Positions 12,939-15,863 of a stretch of 15,863 bases of DNA are shown here, one piece after another. Origin of the DNA: Cyanobacteria bacterium UBA11153 (GTDB lineage Bacteria > Cyanobacteriota > Cyanobacteriia > Cyanobacteriales > Coleofasciculaceae); the NCBI GenBank assembly GCA_003511885.1, contig DOIX01000116.1:1-15863 (forward strand), given 5' to 3'. Every line of letters begins with the position of its first letter. The first letter of the stretch is position 1. The position numbers and the translations under genes are program-made. The notes beneath the pieces are model-generated. The model did no database searches and had not been told where the DNA came from. It saw only the letters and a list, made by a program, of their open reading frames with translations.

Positions 12939-13682
12939 TCAAGAACTCGGAGATTTAACTTGAAATCCCTTACCAAAACCATATCGCACCGTTCTAAATT
13001 CAACCCGATTAGTAAAAAAATTATAGAGAGTATATGTTGCCTTACCAGGAAAACGCCCCACATTACCAACACCAATAACCCGACGAGGTTTAACAACAGT
13101 TGATTGAGGAGGAATACAACTATCCAATGTAGTAACAGTCGAAGTAATAGAACCCTCTTCTATTTCATATTGAAATGTTAATCCGGATCTACCACAAAAC
13201 AGATGATTCGCATCCATCCGCATCAAACGATCTAACATTTCAATTGCCGGAGTATCAGGAGTAAGCTCATCACCAACACTAACACTACTTCCGTGAATCA
13301 GCAAACAATCCAACTCAAATAGGCCAAAATCAAGAGAACGAATCCATTCCAAATAAGATTTCCCCACAGCATCCCAGAGAGTTTTTACCATACTTTTCCC
13401 ATAAAGATTTATCAACTCCGTGGGTTCATCACTCCTGCCCAATCCATATAAAATGAGAAGCTGTTCTTCCCACCAACCTTGACAAACTACAGGGACAGGT
13501 TCATTTTGGCGCGGCGATTGCAGCCGTTGAATTACTTTTTCACTTTTTGGAGTAGGACCAATAACATCTCCCAAAATATACAGTGCCTCAATTTCCTGAC
13601 GTTGCCTTTTTAAATCTTGCAAAACTGCTTCATAAGCAGGCAAATTACCCTCAATACCACTCATAATTGCCCAGTGTGTCAT
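12939..13682 (-). CDS. Degenerate metallophosphoesterase paralogue
   Basis: A 247-residue protein with the calcineurin-like phosphoesterase fold, clearly related to the next gene (13819-14634): ILGDVIGPTP (36-45), VVCQGWWEE (65-73), LLIHGSS (127-133), HLFCGRSG (160-167) and VGNVGRFPGKATYTLY near the end. Most metal ligands are lost: the D-x-H motif is G9-I-E11, the GNH[DE] motif is G-W-W-E and the GHTH motif is G-R-S-G. Only Asp39 and His130 remain. It is probably catalytically dead yet keeps full length and an intact frame, so selection for binding or regulation is likely. It follows its paralogue after 136 bases. The ATG at 13682 has no ribosome site, and TATAAT lies just before it. Confidence 0.85.
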   Translation of the reverse strand: MTHWAIMSGIEGNLPAYEAVLQDLKRQRQEIEALYILGDVIGPTPKSEKVIQRLQSPRQNEPVPVVCQGWWEEQLLILYGLGRSDEPTELINLYGKSMVKTLWDAVGKSYLEWIRSLDFGLFELDCLLIHGSSVSVGDELTPDTPAIEMLDRLMRMDANHLFCGRSGLTFQYEIEEGSITSTVTTLDSCIPPQSTVVKPRRVIGVGNVGRFPGKATYTLYNFFTNRVEFRTVRYGFGKGFQVKSPSS

Positions 13683-13818
13683 GATTATACCAATTTACTT
13701 TCATTGCTATAAATTAGATTCTCTCTAGCCCCCAGGGCTGTTTCATTCTCGGCAGAAAAATTGGAAACAGGGGAAGAGAATGATTTTTCATGATAATTAA
13801 TCATTAATTTTATTCTTG

Positions 13819-14634
13819 TCATCTTTCACATATATGAGTGGGATCTTCAGCCCTTTCAGCAAACTCTAAACCCCGTGCTAAACGCCATGCAAAAATAGGC
13901 GGTAAACCTTTATCAATAATAGCCGCACAGGTTTTTTGATAATCATATTCTACTTCCTCTAGAGTGATGCGATCGCCATCGCGATCGTATAACACATAAG
14001 TAGCATTTGGTCTACCATGACGGGGTTCACCTACGGAACCTGCATTAACAATACGCTTCAGGGGAGCCATAAAACTAATGTTTTGCACTTCTGAATTACT
14101 CTGAATTTTCACGCGAACCTGCAATTGTCCATTATTTAAAGAGCGGACATAAGGTACATGAGTATGTCCGCAAAACAATATATCAGCACCTGTTGCTATC
14201 ACCCTTTCCATCGCCACAAAACTATCCATTTCTGGCATTAAATACTCGTGCTGACTATGAGGACTACCATGAACAAAGCAGAGATTATCATCGCGTAAAA
14301 TTATCGGTAATTGAGCTAAATAATCCCGCACTTCTGGATAAATCTCGCGATTTGTCCATTCATGGGCGAGTCGCCCTCGTTTCTCTGCGAGAACAGATGG
14401 ATAGCTGCATTCACAGGCATTCAACCCTGCTACAATATCCTCATCCCAACAACCCTGACAGGTAGGAATATCAAGGCAACGAATTGTTTCGACAACGGCA
14501 TTAGGGTAAGGTCCGTAACCAACTAAATCGCCTAAGCAATAAATTTTATCAGCCTTTTTATCTTCAATATCTGATAAGACTGCATTCAAGGCTTCGTAGT
14601 TGCCATGAATGCAAGATATGACGGCGATTTTCAT
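13819..14634 (-). CDS. Metallophosphoesterase with Cys substitutions in the metal site
   Basis: A 271-residue calcineurin-like phosphoesterase. Present ligands are His10, Asp36 (GDLVGYGP 35-42), His122 (VHGSPH) and His157/His159 (GHTH). Two are changed: the first Asp of D-x-H is Cys8 (SCIHGN) and the Asn of GNHD is Cys62 (GCWDED). The rest, including NAGSVGEPRHGRPNATYVLY near the end, is typical, so the fold is intact. Cysteine ligands would favour zinc or iron over manganese. Substrate unknown; relatives act on phosphomono- or phosphodiesters. The start codon overlaps the stop of the CobW-like gene in an ATGA, a sign of translational coupling. Several more cysteines (33, 53, 59, 74, 76) cluster in the N-terminal half. 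Confidence 0.9.
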   Translation of the reverse strand: MKIAVISCIHGNYEALNAVLSDIEDKKADKIYCLGDLVGYGPYPNAVVETIRCLDIPTCQGCWDEDIVAGLNACECSYPSVLAEKRGRLAHEWTNREIYPEVRDYLAQLPIILRDDNLCFVHGSPHSQHEYLMPEMDSFVAMERVIATGADILFCGHTHVPYVRSLNNGQLQVRVKIQSNSEVQNISFMAPLKRIVNAGSVGEPRHGRPNATYVLYDRDGDRITLEEVEYDYQKTCAAIIDKGLPPIFAWRLARGLEFAERAEDPTHICER

Positions 14635-15407
14635 GGTTCATCTTCCTCTATTTCTGCTAATGAATCTTTTATTTGTGCTTGATAGTAAGCAATTTCTATA
14701 TCGTTTAAGCAGCTATTCTCCAAGGTTTGACCGATTGCTGATTCGTCCAATTTTTCACCTAGTACTTCAATACCACTAAAGTGATTAGGTCTATCATTTA
14801 GCCAGCGAGGTAAATTAAATTCAAGATATTTACTATCAGGAATTCCGGCAACGAAATCGAAATAAAATGCACTTCCATCTGCGAGATCGAAGATACCTTT
14901 GGCTCGCTGGACATTGCCATAGGCACCATTTGTAAGTTCATACCAGAAAGTATTTAAACTAGCTGGATCGAGAATTTGTCCGGTTATAGCACAACGCCAA
15001 AGCTGAGATTGTACCAGGGTTAAATTGCTGGGAGTGCCCAGGACAATAACTTCTGCCCAATCGTGCCATTCAGTCTGCCTGGTTTCCGGTGGTAATACCG
15101 CAACTTTTTGGCAATTATTAATCTCAATTGGTAAAACCAAAGATTTTAAATCTATCTGGAATCCCAACTCTATATAAATAGAAATGTCGGGATTAGGGGC
15201 GGTAATAAAGGTGGTAATTTCCCGTTCTGATAATGGAGTTAATTGGGGCATCTCTCTTGCCAAATAAGTGGCATCAATTGGAGTTGTCCCCTCTCCCAAA
15301 TTCAGGTAATAAGTTGGTCGATCAAGGTTATTTAATTTTTCCCGTATCCAGGTTGTTTTACCAGCACCAGAGGGGCCTACCACCAGAGTAATGTGTGAGG
15401 ATGACAT
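14631..15407 (-). CDS. Divergent CobW-like P-loop protein lacking CxCC
   Basis: A 258-residue soluble protein. Walker A GPSGAGKTT is at 11-19. The C-terminal part (about 155-235) matches the CobW C-terminal domain of the G3E GTPases in this window: QRAKGIFDLADGSAFYFDFV (167-186) parallels FRMKGILNIAGE, and IEVLGEKLDESAIGQTL (213-229) parallels VFIGRNLNETQLKEDF. The middle is shorter and has no GCICC motif and no NKxD, which reads VLGTPSN (122-128). It may bind nucleotide with altered specificity but lacks the known metal site. It lies eight bases after the 130-residue gene and overlaps the metallophosphoesterase gene by four bases, so the three form one operon. A regulatory or delivery role for its neighbour is plausible but unproven. 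Confidence 0.82.
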   Translation of the reverse strand: MSSSHITLVVGPSGAGKTTWIREKLNNLDRPTYYLNLGEGTTPIDATYLAREMPQLTPLSEREITTFITAPNPDISIYIELGFQIDLKSLVLPIEINNCQKVAVLPPETRQTEWHDWAEVIVLGTPSNLTLVQSQLWRCAITGQILDPASLNTFWYELTNGAYGNVQRAKGIFDLADGSAFYFDFVAGIPDSKYLEFNLPRWLNDRPNHFSGIEVLGEKLDESAIGQTLENSCLNDIEIAYYQAQIKDSLAEIEEDEP

Positions 15408-15415
15408 TAAGGTTT

Positions 15416-15808
15416 TTAACAGTCTTTAAATTCGGGAGTTTGGTTTAAAATTTGACTGCGAATTGAGGTAAATTCCTGGTAAGCAGCCGAATTGATGGCA
15501 TTTGGCTGGAATGCCGCAAGATTATGGCAATTCTGAAATGCTAGTTTCACTTTAAAGTGATTTTCTACTGCACGTCGAATTGCATCGCCACTTACCATGC
15601 GTAATAATTGTCCTCTTTCTTGTTCGCTAGGGGGTGCAACAGCGTAATTTGCCCACTCCATTCCTTCGTGATGAATCCTGTGGGATAACTTATCGACGAT
15701 TTGCCATGCGTATGGAAGGGATTCTCGAATGGTTTCGGTAAAGGCTTCTTCATCTATAGCATCAACTTCTGCTTGTTGAATTAACTTTGTACTGACATTT
15801 AGGGACAT
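15416..15808 (-). CDS. Small protein of unknown function, first gene of a three-gene operon
   Basis: A 130-residue soluble, mainly helical protein with no signal peptide or membrane helix. The ATG at 15808 is chosen because AAGGAG lies nine bases before it; the frame is open to 15835 but the extra nine residues have no ribosome site. Notable residues are SHRIHHEG (42-49, three His), a Trp52-containing segment before VAPPSEQERGQLLRMVSGDAIRRAVENHF (57-85) and NCHN (93-96). The His and Cys-His groups could bind metal, but I recognise no family. It is followed after eight bases by the CobW-like gene. Only 55 bases of upstream DNA are in the window and no operator is seen there, so its promoter may lie outside. 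Confidence 0.8.
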   Translation of the reverse strand: MSLNVSTKLIQQAEVDAIDEEAFTETIRESLPYAWQIVDKLSHRIHHEGMEWANYAVAPPSEQERGQLLRMVSGDAIRRAVENHFKVKLAFQNCHNLAAFQPNAINSAAYQEFTSIRSQILNQTPEFKDC

Positions 15809-15863
15809 CGGTTTCTGCTCCTTGCAATTTAGCAACCCTCAATACCTGAGTTCGACGAAAGAG

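Noticed and set aside
13795..13809. AATTAA-TCA-TTAATT, a 6-3-6 palindrome between the two phosphoesterase genes, considered as a third Zur box
   Set aside because: The geometry matches the two boxes but the half-site lacks TGATAA; it is a plain AT-rich palindrome. ATGATAATTAATCAT at 13790-13804 is only a loose match.
1..15863. CRISPR array, tRNA, rRNA or riboswitch
   Set aside because: No regular repeat-spacer series, no cloverleaf-like sequence with the usual T-arm and no known riboswitch core was noticed by eye; a covariance-model scan would be decisive.

Overview
The window looks like chromosomal DNA of a cyanobacterium, most likely a filamentous one. At least eight copies of the HIP1 octamer GCGATCGC occur in 15.9 kb. 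The intergenic spaces carry short inverted repeats and heptanucleotide repeats of the kind common in Nostocales and Oscillatoriales genomes, and several proteins (DUF29, YkuD, DUF2233, WD40) have a cyanobacterial look. No rRNA, tRNA or CRISPR array was seen.

Left part (1-6320), mostly unrelated single genes: a repeat-rich leader with a 47-bp perfect palindrome; a secreted protein of unknown function (462-1268); a remnant of an IS200/IS605-type tnpB (about 1552-1881) ending about 75 bases before dapB (lysine and peptidoglycan precursor synthesis, 1957-2784); a small two-helix membrane protein (2963-3658); a DUF29 protein (minus); a secreted L,D-transpeptidase (minus); and a DUF2233/phosphodiester glycosidase-like exported protein (5262-6203).

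Right part (6377-15808), all on the minus strand: a metal-homeostasis island. In transcription order it reads: a 130-aa protein of unknown function; a divergent CobW-like P-loop protein without the CxCC motif; a metallophosphoesterase with cysteines at two metal-ligand positions; a degenerate metallophosphoesterase paralogue; a broken hemB copy; znuA (zinc-binding lipoprotein); a small two-helix membrane protein followed in frame by a second truncated copy; a G3E GTPase (COG0523) with an 18-His loop; an alpha/beta-hydrolase-fold protein lacking the catalytic triad; a second G3E GTPase; and a WD40 protein overlapping it by 16 bases. Two near-perfect Fur-superfamily operators sit before znuA and before the second G3E GTPase. 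Given the genes, these are most likely Zur sites, so at least two transcription units should be induced by zinc starvation. COG0523 proteins, a ZnuA-type binding protein and a second hemB are known members of cyanobacterial Zur regulons, and the arrangement here fits that picture.

The most interesting unexplained part is the tight three-gene unit at 13819-15808 (unknown protein, CxCC-less CobW-like protein, Cys-substituted metallophosphoesterase) with its degenerate paralogue downstream. It could be an undescribed metal-delivery or metal-sensing module. This is inference from gene order and motif changes only.
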